Shown: piece by piece, positions 36,000 through 47,059 of the stretch | Position numbering within the stretch: the first letter of the stretch is position 1 | Layout: every line of letters begins with the position of its first letter | NCBI GenBank assembly: GCA_017163975.1 | Contig: JAFFSR010000249.1 | Location: forward strand, 1,970,001 to 2,034,000 | DNA length: 64,000 nucleotides | Direction: 5' to 3' | DNA from: Anastatus disparis | Lineage: Eukaryota > Arthropoda > Insecta > Hymenoptera > Eupelmidae | Made by a program: the position numbers and the translations under genes | The notes under the pieces: model-generated | The model's database searches: none | Told to the model about the DNA's origin: nothing | Seen by the model: the letters and a program-made list of their open reading frames with translations, nothing else

Positions 36000-37615
36000 A
36001 CTGAAAATCGCAACGGGAATAGAGAGCCTCAGGGCTTATGAGGGCCGTCGCCGGCCTGTTCGAATGAGAGCTTATCCAACCTCTCCGCTGTGAGCATATA
36101 CTATGGGGAGAACTTTGCATGCTTCACAGGGTACCTTTCCCTCTCCACTCTCTTGGAGATTACGTAGAGTGGTTTCGTTCCAGCATACACGACTGTGTAC
36201 TAGGAGGTATACTTTGCGCAATCTCCTTACCACTCTCCTTGACTCTCTAGGAGTATATACTAAGAGTCGTGGCTCCTTTCTAGCCACCACGGCTGTGTAC
36301 TAGGAGATAACTTTACACAGTCTCCTTAACCGCTTACCTTCACCTCCTTGGTTAGAGGTAAGGTCCTCCGCTAATCGATGGGAATCCCACGTCTAGCATA
36401 CCTCCTCCATGTCTTCGCTGGAGCTAACATGAAGCTTGCAGGTGACCTGTCCTGTTTTCCAGTACCTGTATCCTGAACCACGTGTCACCGAGACACCGCT
36501 CCAATTGCCCGTCGCCGGTAAAGTAGTTTCCGACCGCACCGACAGTCAGTAATATCGTAACCTGTAAATAGTTGATTTTTCCTTTTACTCTAGTTTGTAA
36601 CCAATACCGATCGGACTTACGACCTTCTAAAAATATAATTTAACCTTAGTTTTATTTTGATTATTTGCCCGCCGCCGTTTCCGGACAATTTTCTTCGAGA
36701 TTATTATTTGATCAATTAACCTTGTACTAGTTTTAAGAGGCGGTCGGAACCAAATCGGTGACTTAGTTGGGTGCTTGTAATAAATGCTTATAACAATTTA
36801 TTCATTTATTAATATGGTAAAAATATAGTCATTTCCTCTAGTCATGTATATAAAGAATAATTTAAAATAGTTAAAGCCACAAAAATATTCAAAATATTGT
36901 TATAAAGCGAAAAATGCCACCTAACAATCGACACGACAGTTTTTTGCATGCGGTATATGTCAAGTCAGTTTGATATTTGTAATAAATGCTTATAATAATT
37001 TATTTACTTATTCATATGGTAAAAATATAGTCATTTCCTCTAGTCATGTATATAAAGAATAATTTGAAATAGTTTAAGCCATAAAAATATACAAAATATT
37101 ATCGTAAAGCGAAAAATGCTGACTTGATATATACCGCAAGTCACCGATTTGGTTCCGACCGCCTCTTAAGTTCAATTCAATAAATGCGAAGAATATTTAT
37201 TGTTAGAAGAATATAAAATTTCACGACTCATACTCATTTACCAGTTCCGCTAAACCTTTCCTGTAAATCCGCCCCGTCGTTACCACTTTAATTTTAAGCT
37301 TGCTTATTTTATTTATTTAATTATTATTTAAACGCAATAGCAAATTCCTTTTTCTTTAATATTAATTACAGTTAAATTTTCATGCGTTTCTTTTATTAAA
37401 GTTAATTTTTCATTATTAAACTCACTTTTATTTTTATTATTAAATTCAGTTAAAATCAATTTAATTTATAAGTTCTGAACTTTGGCTTCCGCGAACTACC
37501 GACCGACCATCTCCAGCATCAACCCTCAGGTAAAAGTAAAAGTCTGATGCCGACGTCAACGAGTTCATCCATTGACGAGAAGCTAATCGTTACAATATAT
37601 ATATAAACTATCTTG
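36000..37615. other. GC-richer repeat-like island, possible old LTR
   Basis: Between about 36010 and 36540 the sequence is markedly GC-richer than its surroundings, with a diverged tandem duplication (ACTGTGTACTAGGAGG and GCTGTGTACTAGGAGAT about 100 bp apart). Open frames on both strands (36072-36303) reflect base composition only. It may be LTR or UTR sequence of a retroelement; no coding domain supports that. It is split by the MITE at 36737-37165. Confidence 0.3.
36737..37165. mobile_element. 429 bp palindromic MITE, TTAA duplication (family GGCGGTCGG)
   Basis: TTAA is at 36733-36736 and 37166-37169. GAGGCGGTCGGAACCAAATC and its complement GATTTGGTTCCGACCGCCTC form the ends, and the arms pair along most of the length (AATAAATGCTTATAA, ATAGTCATTTCCTCTA). 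The same family is at 57127-57600. Confidence 0.85.
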
Positions 37616-37747
37616 AATTATTTATAATAATTTTTTAAGATTATGAAATTTAACTAGTGTCATGATTTTATAGTTAGATGTTTACTTACAGATATTTAGT
37701 CAAGCTAGAAGACGGAAGAGGTTTTATAACAAAATTATTTAAACTTA

Positions 37748-38513
37748 AGAGCAGGTCATATATCTCTATCCTTTTCTAATCAATAAATTAATTTTTCTGC
37801 AAAACCTAATAATTGTAGCAAAAAATAAGAAGAAAGCCTTATTTTATATCATAAAAAGCAATATTCTCTTTTATGAGGTAAAATTATCTTTATCGCTTCG
37901 TTCTTAAGAAGAGGTCACGTATCTCTGTCCTTTTCTAATCAAAGAATTGAGTTTTTTACAGAAACTAATAACCTTAGCAAAAAATAAAAAGAAAGCCGCA
38001 TCTCGTATCAAAAAAAGCAATATTCTCATTGATAAGAAAAAATTAATTTTATTGCTTCGTTGTCAAGAAAACCTTGAAAAACCAAATTGTCCACCCTAAC
38101 CTCTACGATTCAAGTTTTTCGAGGTTTTCTTGAAAACGAAGCAATAAAATAAATTTTTTCTTATCGAAGAAAATATTGCTTTTCTTGATACGAGATGTGT
38201 CTTTCTCTTCATTTTTTGCTGAAGTTATTAGTTTTTGTAAAAAACTCAATTCTTTGATTAGAAAAGGACAGAGATATGTAACCTCCTCTTTAAAAAACTG
38301 AAAAACCGAATTGTCCATACCAACCTCTATTTTTTAAATTTTTCAAGGTTTCCTTCAAAACGAATCGATATAAATAATTTTCCCTCGTCAAAGAAAATAT
38401 TGCTTTTTATGATACAAGATGGGGTCATCTCCTTATTTTTTTGCTACATTTATTAGTTTTTGCGAAAAAATTAATTCTTTGATTAGAAAAGGACAGAGGT
38501 ATACGACCTGCTC
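37748..38513. mobile_element. GAGCAGGTC-family MITE containing an inserted copy of its own family
   Basis: The outer copy is flanked by TTAA at 37744-37747 and 38514-38517. The inner copy (37908-38289) is flanked by TTAA at 37904-37907 and 38290-38293. The empty-site version, CTTCGTTTTTAAGAAAACC, is seen in the relative at 22935-23313. Both copies are palindromic. Confidence 0.8.
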
Positions 38514-38519
38514 TTAACT

Positions 38520-39079
38520 AGAATATTTTATTAATTATTATTTTTAAACTATTAAAAATTTGAATTTTAAATATGAACTTTATAGCTATAGATAGAGAAC
38601 AATTATTGCAATAAAATAGTGCAAATAGAATTTGTTTATTGTTTTTGTATATTGTTTTCAAATAAAATAAAGAAATTAGAAATATTACCTTGAAAACTTT
38701 TCCATGTACAAAATTTCGAAGCTTGTAAAAACACTTTAAAAAAGCCTAACACAGGCACAAGTGCATCCTTATCTTATTTTTACGACTTGCACGTGTAGTC
38801 ATGTGTAATGGTTTTCCGGCTTTTTCCAGCCTCCTAAAGACTATTATATATTATTGTATACTACTATTATGCTAAATAATATTATGATTCTTTTAAGTAA
38901 TATTTTAGGTTGAATTATTTATTATCATTTATTGAACAAGTCTCCGAAATAAAAGTAGCTAAAATGCTTAATTATACAGATTAAACTACAACTGTAATAA
39001 ACTTAATATTATTGAGTCATATAAACTAAAATACTAATTTAATTGTTTTTGTGTTTTCTTGTTTTTAAAAAATAGGATA
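38520..39079. other. AT-rich gene-free tract
   Basis: No gene or repeat unit was recognised. Confidence 0.5.
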
Positions 39080-39245
39080 TTTTATAGTCTCCTAAATATG
39101 AAATCAGAACTAATTTTCATCCCCTTTATATCACGCTGGGGCTGGTTCCCTGGCTTTTCTTTCAACGAAAATATTAATGGGGATGTCTTTTATCATTACA
39201 AATCGAAAAGCAAAGAAAAAACGGGTCCAACGAATCAAGTATACT
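39080..39245. repeat. Dispersed repeat, third locus
   Basis: AATCAGAACTAATTTTCATC with CACGCTGGGGCTGGTTCCCT matches the copies near 19690 and 33600. Confidence 0.5.
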
Positions 39246-39249
39246 AGAA

Positions 39250-39840
39250 CTAAATTTAGTCTTTTTTGCTAGCCTCCCTTAATGACCCATGAAAGGTTGT
39301 TTATGATCTATGGTGACTCGTAAGTGGTTTTCAGAATCTTTCAAAATCTAATATCAGAATCTAATGCCAAAAATAGGAGTTCCCATTACAAAAAAATTCA
39401 TGTGACCTTGAAATAACCTTGATAATTGATTTCAAGGTCAAAACTGATATTGCAGAAAGATGACAGTATCCTAAGCAATTTTTGTCTAACAAATTTTTTT
39501 GTATATCACTTCTTTTCTGAGATTTTGAGATGGATAGATTAAAATGGCCCACCCTGTATGTCTACGGATTTCCGTGTTCTACTTCAGAAATCTCTATTAT
39601 TTCCCCAAAATTTTTGTCACTTAGTCACTCAAATGCTTGATAGTTAAAATTAAAAAGTTATGTTTTAAAATAATTAAAAAAGACAAAATAGGTTACGTAT
39701 TTGAAAATAAGCTAAATTGAAAATTTTATAAAAAATCATATTAGATTATTTATAAAAATAACAATGAATAATAATAATGTTATTTATTTCTATAATCAAT
39801 GTAAAGAATTAGAATCTGTCTGAGTTAATATATTTAACAT
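39250..39840. other. Gene-free tract
   Basis: ATGGCCCACCCTGTATG near 39544 resembles a DNA-transposon terminus, but no partner end was found. Confidence 0.35.
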
Positions 39841-39847
39841 TAATTAA

Positions 39848-40085
39848 GAGGAGTTCACGTATCTCCGTCCTTTTCTAATTAAAGAATTAATTTTTTGCAA
39901 AAACTAATAACTTTAGCAAAAAATAAAGAGAAAGCTGCATCTCATATCAGAAGAAATAATATTTTCTCTGATAAAAAAAAAATTCATTTTATTGTTTCGT
40001 TTCCAAGAAAATCTTGAAACACCAAATTTTTTATCTCAACCTTTATGTTTTAAGTTTTTCAAGGTTTTCTGAACAACTTGTTCTT
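39848..40085. repeat. Partial GAGCAGGTC-family MITE
   Basis: GAGGAGTTCACGTATCTCCG, then CCTTTTCTAAT and CTTGAAACACC, match the family. The right end is cut near CAAGGTTTTCTGAACAACTTG. Confidence 0.55.
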
Positions 40086-40229
40086 AATGTCATTTGAGTT
40101 AATGTAATGCTTGAAATTTTATTCCTCCATCTGTAAGGGGTTGTTCACTACTTCCTTAAGAGCAGGCCGGATTCGCTGTCCTTGTCTAATTGGCATTTTT
40201 GTTATTTACTCAAGTACAACATAGAAAAA

Positions 40230-42898
40230 ATGAGGAGAATGCTTTTGGAAGAAATTAAGAGAGCTGGTATACCGAATATTCCTATTTCAAGGCACCTTTA
40301 TGCCAACATTTTCAACACAAATTTCAATTACGGATTTTTTAAGCCAAAAAAGGACAAGTAAGAAAATTTAGATACATTTTATTTTAATGATTCCAGCGCT
40401 TGTTTGATAGAAGTTAAATAAGTTATAGAAGAAAAAACATTTTTTCCATTTTCTATTTTAATTTTATTATAGTATACTAAACAACAACGGCGTAAAGTAC
40501 ATTTTATATACACTCAGCACTAATAACGAGTATAGAAAGTCCAGTTCATACATGAGTTACCGGAAGACAACGAGTGCAGAAAAAATTGATTTTCTGCACG
40601 AGTTTCAGCGATGAGTGTATAAAACGTACATTCGTGTTGCTAAAGATATTTTTTTTATAATTTTTGTACAACCACGACATTGAAAAAATGCCTTGAAACA
40701 ATTTAATACACTGTGTATAGTGTTTCAATTTTATTATACATTTCGTATTCTTTTACACACTAGTAGCAGTGCATAAAAACGTACAGTGTAAAACATATAT
40801 ATTTTAAAACTTTAAAGCATGCTCGAAAAAAACTTTATGCAGAGAATTATAAAAATAATTCATTTTGTTGCTTTTTAAAACCTTAGTAAATACAATATTA
40901 TTTAGTGTACAAATAAAATTTCAAATCATCGATTTTTTTGGCGTGGTATTGTGTTCTATTTGCAAAATCAAGTGCCATTAAATAGTAGTAATATTAAATG
41001 ATGGAAACTTTTATTGCTAAATATACGTGGTTCTACGTAGAATTTTTAGTCATAATTATCATAAAAAATTGTATTCAATGCTTGTATAAATATAGAAAAG
41101 AGCAAAATTATACCTAATAATCATTATAAGAATAAATAAATAGAAGTTAAAGTTACAGAGACATTTTTTAATGGATGGTGAGAAACTGGAAATATACGAA
41201 AGTACATTCCACTCAGGGTATCTATGGATTTTTTTAAAATTTTTCTCTTTATTTTTTATAAAAATCTTAAAAAAATTAATTGAAGTTGCAATTTGTAATT
41301 AATTTTTGTTTTTGATGAAAGAAGCTATAGTTTGCAATATCGAATTGGAAGAATGTATAGCTGTTTTAATTTTTTATAAAAAATCAATGAATAATTAATA
41401 TTTACTTTCGTATCCAAGTTCGTATACAAAAATGAATATCAAAAATAATATTTATATAAAAATAAAATAATATGAATAATATTTTTATAAAAATAATATT
41501 CATATTTTCGTATACAAAAATGAATGAAATTATAAATACATTCTCAATGAAGTTTATGATCATATTATTATTATATAATTCTAAGAGAAAGATAATTTAC
41601 GATAAGTCTTAACGGCATGTCGTAGTTTCCCTCCTCTTGATAATATTTTTATTCAAAATTTATTAATGAACGATGCGTCAAATCAACTATTATCTATTTA
41701 AATAAAATTTTTTAATTCTTAATTATAAACTATTTAAAAAAATTTTTTAGATGCGAAGAATGTGAACGTTATAAAAATTCTAGCACTACAGAAAAAAAGC
41801 AACTTAAAAAAAAGATCAGAGAACATATGAAAAATAAAGAAATGTCTCGAAAACTGATGAAAAAGGCGATAATAAATTCGAAAATAAATTCTAAAGTAAT
41901 AACTCTACACTTTGATCTACAAAAAGTACTATCTACTCCAAAGACACAGATCTCAAACATGTACTACATGTCAAAAATAAGTATTTATAATCTCACCGTT
42001 TACGACCTACATAAACATACAGGAATATGCAATTTATGGAATAAAACCATCGCCGAAAGAGGATCAAATGAGATGTCATCCATATTGTTGAAATATTTTA
42101 CAGAAATTCTAACATTGCGACCCGAGGTAAAAGAAATCCAAACTTTCAGTGAAAATTATAGTGGACAGTTTAAAAATAAAATGATGTTCACAATGTTTTG
42201 CTATTTTGCTGTTTGTCACAATATAAAGATTACTCACAGGTTATCTTCAATTTCTTACTTAAAAATTTTTAATTCTCAAACTTTTATTACATTTTTTTTT
42301 AATACTAATGTTTTTAAATAGATTTATCAAAAATATAATATTATTAAAAGAATATTACACTATCAATGAAAGTCAAGATTAATTTAAAAAATTTCTATTT
42401 AATCAACAGATTTTTAGAAGTCGGGCATACCCAAAGCGCTGGGGATTCCATGCACGCCTGCATTGAAAATCATACTAAGCATAAGGACGTTTTCACACAA
42501 AATCAGTGGGGTGTATTTATGTGTGCTGCATGCGTAAAACATCCATATCAAGTTAATGATATTAAACAAGAAAAAATCATGGATTTTAGTGCCTTGGTCA
42601 ATATGTTTGTTTGACAAAATGTTCCAATTCTTCAAATACGAGAAATCAGCGTGGATCCATCCGATGCTGCATTAGTGAAATTCAAACGCAACTTTTGTAA
42701 AAAAGCAGAAAATGCTGCATTTTACAAAAAGAATCAAGATTTTGTAAAAATTTTGAAAACTTTTCCATTAACAGCTGCGTATACTGAGAAAATTCCTCTC
42801 AGTAAGAAAAAATTAGATGATATGCAGATCATGTTGAATAAGAAATGGGTACCAGAAAACGACCATTATTTTTACACAGAAGCGTTACAAATTTGATA
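40230..42898 (+). pseudogene. Three-exon DDE-transposase-like gene, broken
   Basis: Exon 1 (40230-40357) reads MRRMLLEEIKRAG to YGFFKPKKDK and has a GTAAGA donor. Intron 1 is 40358-41750. Exon 2 (41751-42239) starts CEECERYKNSS and includes ISNMYYMSKISIYNLTVYD and FSENYSGQFKNKM. Intron 2 (42240-42409) restores ITHR to FLEVGHTQSAGDSMHACIE. Exon 3 runs to a TAA at 42896-42898 but has an in-frame TGA at 42612-42614 after VNMFV. The C-x-x-C after KPKKD, the S-x-N-x-x-G-Q-x-K-N block and FLEVGHTQ are hallmarks of a transposon protein widespread in insects. The usual aspartate in the S-D-N block is a glutamate here. The N-terminus is cut short by MITE debris. Confidence 0.65.
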
Positions 42899-42899
42899 A

Positions 42900-45009
42900 A
42901 AATGTACATTGTGAACAAATTTTTATCAGTTCAATTTATTTGATTTAATTCAGTTAAATCATTTGATTAAGTTCGTTAATCATCCAATTAAATTTTTGTT
43001 AGACTAATTAAATTTCACGTAAATAAAAAAAATTGTACTCATTTCAATTAAGCATTTGTTTAAAATTGAATAATCAAATAAATTAATTAAATCAATAAAA
43101 TATAGTTATTCAAAATGCAAATTTCTTCAATATGTTTTAAATATACGAAGAATTAAAGAATAATTGTTTTATATTATAATATATTGAATCTATTCAAATA
43201 AGTATTTATAAAAATTTGTTAATCATAAAGTGAGAGAATCGGTCCAAGGTGATATCCTGAAAAAAATTGTACGTGACTATTTTTTTGAAGGCCTTCTACA
43301 AGCATCTTTAGGTGATTCGCGTAGATAATGTGATTCACAAATCCTTCATATTTTTGTCGTCAAAGTATTTTTTATCCAATTAAAACCTTCAACAGATTTG
43401 TTACTAGACTTTTCAAAGTTTAATTAATCTTTTTTTTTGTTTAGATGGACGTAAAAAAAATTTATAAAATAGAATTAATAATTTATAATTTGTAATTCTT
43501 CTTTTTTTTTCTACTGCACTCTGTTTTCAATACAATTTCTTTTTAGAGAAGCAAGTTCTTAATAATATCTCTTTAATTTATTTCATTTTTTACTTTTTAG
43601 TCATAATTTATTGAAAGTAAGATTCTTAATTATCATTTATAACCATTTAAACAAATGTATTCAAATGTATAAACGTTGTTACGAAACTTTTGCTCTCGTA
43701 CTTATGTATACATTTATTTTCTTCTTTTTTTTTAAGTATGCGATTTATACATGTATAAACATTTATTAGACCAAATATACCAAAAATTTTCACTTCTTGG
43801 AAGATAAAAGAGATAATAAAGTAAGATCTACTAGGTATAAAAAATTTTGCGCTACTTTACGAATGTGACAGACAATCTGAAAATATATTGCAACTTTTAA
43901 ATAAAATTAAACCATATTTTTAAATTTTTTTACAGTTTATCCTATTATTACTTGTAAGAGCTCTAAAAACATTACACAATAGTTACCTTCTCAGAAGAAA
44001 GAAACGGTAGCTTATTGTGATTGATTGAGATACTTAAAGTTTTATTTTTATATTATTGAAAAAAATGTAATTAAAGTTGAAAAGGTAATAGGAATAAAAA
44101 CAATAAGTAACAATAATCAAACTAGGTCAATTGTTTTTGTGTATTATTCAATTGTTCTCGTTTTGTATATTTTTCTTCCAACTGACCAATAATAAACCTC
44201 CACCAAGGAGTAAAATTACTCTTTGATTCATTACCTATACAACGGTATGTTTACTTCTTACTTTTTTGCATTTTTATTATTACTTTTTGATGAAAAGAGA
44301 TTAAAAAAATTACAATTTATCACAAAAGACCATGTTGTTTCTTTCAATTTTGTTTGAATTTTCAAAAAAAAATTGGGTAAAAATTTTTTTTTTAATTTAG
44401 AGTAATTTATAACAGTCTAAAGAATTTTATATTTAAATTTTATTAATATCTCTACATTTTGATTCTAGCAATCGAACCTCATTTAGGGGGCTGTGGGATT
44501 CTTTAATCGTGGGACTGAAATAATAGTTTTTACTGGCATTTATCGAAATTTAATTGTACTCAACTTAACTGTAGTTTTCTTCTATAAAGTTAATCTATCA
44601 TGGCGCTGCAATAAGTTAAGCACGTTTATGCACGCACAAGCGAAATTCATGTTTATTGAATAGAATTCGTGCTTTTTTTACCTTTCAAATATCGCTCACT
44701 CAAAATTTAGTATTGTTTGCATAACTTTTCTTTACACCAATAGAATCGTTATTATGCGTAGATTATGAAACAAAGTTTTAAACAAAAATTCTATGAAAAC
44801 TTAAAGAGTTGTTAACTAAAATGTGAGTCAAAAAGAGGCAGATTATAGCATTCCTGTGTTAAAAATCCCAACTTTGGAAGAAGATTATTTAAAAATTAAT
44901 ATCGTAAGCGGTATTAAAAATAGCTCGATGGAAAGAGCGTACAAAATCTACTTAATTCAATAATTCAAATCAATATTCTAAGAAAATCAAATTCCAAGGC
45001 AAAACGTCC
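42900..45009. other. AT-rich gene-free tract
   Basis: No coding or RNA signal was found. TTTTACTGGCATTTATCGAA near 44527-44548 is a stray unit of the 30 bp repeat found at 45391-45690. Confidence 0.5.
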
Positions 45010-45013
45010 TTAA

Positions 45014-45384
45014 GGGGAGACACAAGTAAAACACACAAAAAATGAGGTTTTTTAGTTTTAACTTTTGATCCGTAGCACCTACAATGTTATCTATGCGTAA
45101 TGTTGTTCAAAATCATCTAAAGAATCTATAAAAAAATTTTTAGCTCGAAATATTAAAAACTGTGGGACTAGTTCCATTTTAACGCTTCCTCACTTATCAC
45201 TGAATCGAGCAGTCGTTAAAATGGAACTAGTCCCACAGTTTTTAATATTTCGAGCTGAAAATTTTTTTATGGATTCTTTAGATGATTTTGAACAACATTA
45301 CGCATAGATAACATTGTAGGTGCTACGGATCAAAAGTTGAAACTAAAAAACCTCATTTTTTGTGTGTTTTACTTGTGTCTCCCC
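45014..45384. mobile_element. 371 bp near-perfect palindromic MITE, TTAA duplication
   Basis: TTAA is at 45010-45013 and 45385-45388. GGGGAGACACAAGTAAAACA is mirrored by TGTTTTACTTGTGTCTCCCC. The arms pair almost perfectly for about 165 bp around the loop CTTCCTCACTTATCACTGAA. Confidence 0.85.
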
Positions 45385-45390
45385 TTAAGA

Positions 45391-45690
45391 TTATTAGTTT
45401 TGCCTGGCATACAATAAGAAATGATAGCTTTCGTTGGCATTTGTCGAAATGTGATTGTTTTCACTGGCAATTATCAAGATGTGGTTTTTTTCATTGGAAA
45501 CTTTTTAAAAGTATTAGTTTTGCCTGGCACACAACAAAAAATGATAGTTTTCGTTGGTATTTTTCGATATGTGATTGTTTTCGCTGGCAATTATCAAGGT
45601 GTAATTTTTTACGTTGGAATCTTTTTAAAAGTATTAGTTTTGCCTGGCACACAACAAGAAATGATAGTTTTCGTTGGCATTAAATAGGAG
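45391..45690 (+). repeat. Tandem array, 30 bp unit in a 120 bp higher-order repeat
   Basis: Units of the form GT-ATT-GTTTT-n-CTGGCA-n recur every 30 bp. Every fourth unit carries ATTAGTTTTGCCTGGCA (about 45392, 45512 and 45632). The open frames across it are consequences of the period being a multiple of three. Confidence 0.85.
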
Positions 45691-45803
45691 TGATAGTTTT
45701 CGTAAGGACCGTCGAATATATGTGCATGAGTTAGATAGCAAATAAAAATAAAAATTAATAAGGATTAAAATTGCAGTAATTATACACAACAACTATTAAA
45801 ATT

Positions 45804-46163
45804 TTAATATATACCTGAGGGTACGTCGCATAATTTCCTAGGTAATATTTGCGTAGGTGGCATCTCAGCATGCTCTTCAGCTGTTCTTTTCAGGCGACCG
45901 CGGATCCGTACAGCTGCAACTTCTTCCCGATTGGGAGCATGGTTATGCTCAAACTGTACAGGCCCCTTCACAATAATCGAATTATATTCATACCCAGAAG
46001 TAATGGCTCGCGCGGCGAACTCTCTTTTGCTGCGACAGTTCCAATATCTTTGAAAATAGCCAGAATGTTTGTAGTATAAGTAGCCGTCTATACATAGAAA
46101 CCGGCCCGGGTTTGATTCCATTATTTCCGCCATTGACACAATTAATTTAAATCGCAAACTCAC
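45804..46163 (-). CDS. FLYWCH-type zinc-finger exon, probably MULE-derived
   Basis: The protein reads GRFLCIDGYLYYKHSG, YWNCRSKREFAARAITSG, then VKGPVQFEHNHAPNREE and a basic tail. This matches the FLYWCH fold: a DGYLY strand, a YW-x-C core, ARAIT and an H-x-H pair. FLYWCH domains bind DNA and sit at the N-terminus of many MULE transposases. The second zinc cysteine, normally a few residues after the RSK segment, appears to be phenylalanine or alanine here. The end coincides with CCTCAG and GTATAT, a plausible splice donor; the downstream exon was not found. Methionine 11 (MAEIMESNPG) is an equally good start. Confidence 0.6.
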   Translation of the reverse strand: MSLRFKLIVSMAEIMESNPGRFLCIDGYLYYKHSGYFQRYWNCRSKREFAARAITSGYEYNSIIVKGPVQFEHNHAPNREEVAAVRIRGRLKRTAEEHAEMPPTQILPRKLCDVPSGIY

Positions 46164-46368
46164 TAATACTTAAATTTTTTTAAATAGTTTTTATTAATTT
46201 ATATTTATTAATTTTTTACTCTGGATAATTTTGAATAATTTAGAGAATCTCGCTCAAAATCATGTTACAGAATAACGGTTAAATTTGACGGATAAAAATA
46301 AGATAAAGTTAGTTACAAACAAAAAAAGTATCAACTTCCAAATATGAACTTTGCGATGAGTAGTTATA

Positions 46369-46489
46369 GGGGCACCATGGACCGTCACAACAAACCCCCA
46401 CTCCACCACCTCAAAGGTTACTGACCACTAGGTCAATGACCTCTGAGAAGGCGAAGTAGGGGTTGTTGAGACAGAACATTGGTGCCCCA
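46369..46489. repeat. 121 bp foldback with GGGGCACCA ends
   Basis: GGGGCACCATGGACCGTCAC at the left is mirrored, with mismatches, by the complement of CAGAACATTGGTGCCCC. AAGGTTACTGACC and GGTCAATGACCTCT meet at the centre. Confidence 0.65.
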
Positions 46490-46507
46490 AGAAATAAATG
46501 CACGCTC

Positions 46508-46580
46508 ACAACTACACACACACACACACATACTCACATGTACACACGCACACGCACGCGCACACACACACACACACAAA
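46508..46580. repeat. (CA)n microsatellite
   Basis: A long ACAC run interrupted by TACTCACATGTAC and GCACGCGC steps. Confidence 0.9.
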
Positions 46581-46739
46581 TAAATACACAAAATTTGGAA
46601 TTTGAAAATTTTATACCAGTTGATCACTGTTGGAAGCACATCATGACGTAGACTCACATTGTAGAACAACCTTTCTGCCCGGAGTTTCGATGGAGACTGA
46701 CAGTGAAGCCGAATCTTCACCCTTAATAGCCTAACTCCC

Positions 46740-47050
46740 CCCACCGAAAATAAAAATATTACATACCATTCTCACACTACGAATAGCAACTTGATACTCT
46801 TTGCAGGAAAATATTAATAAGTGTATTTTGAGAAGCATATTTTAAAATAAAGTTAAAATAATCATAATTAATAAAAAATCACATACCATTCTCACGCTAA
46901 GATTGTTAATCTGACTCTTTTGCAATCAATTTTATGAAAAAGACGTATGTTAGGGTGCTGACGTTATAAATTTAAAATTTCAACGTAAGAAATCTCTCTC
47001 CCCAAGACGTATGTACGGGTGCTGATTTTATAAAACTTAAAATCTTAGCG
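46740..47050. repeat. Diverged short direct repeats
   Basis: CACATACCATTCTCAC recurs at about 46762 and 46881, and AAGACGTATGT with GGGTGCTGA at 46941 and 47004. No gene. Confidence 0.5.
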
Positions 47051-47059
47051 ATTGAGAAA

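Noticed and set aside
36072..36303. Overlapping 66-72 residue frames on both strands
   Set aside because: The region is locally GC-richer, which reduces stops. No motif, start context or neighbour supports a gene.
41769..41960. Minus-strand frame opposite the transposase exon
   Set aside because: The plus strand has recognisable motifs and exact splice junctions; the minus frame is hydrophobic noise.
45360..45687. Two overlapping plus-strand frames with repeating FRWH/FVGI patterns
   Set aside because: They are translations of the 30 bp tandem repeat.
46433..46744. Frames over the (CA)n tract rich in Thr-His or Cys-Val
   Set aside because: Microsatellite translation only.
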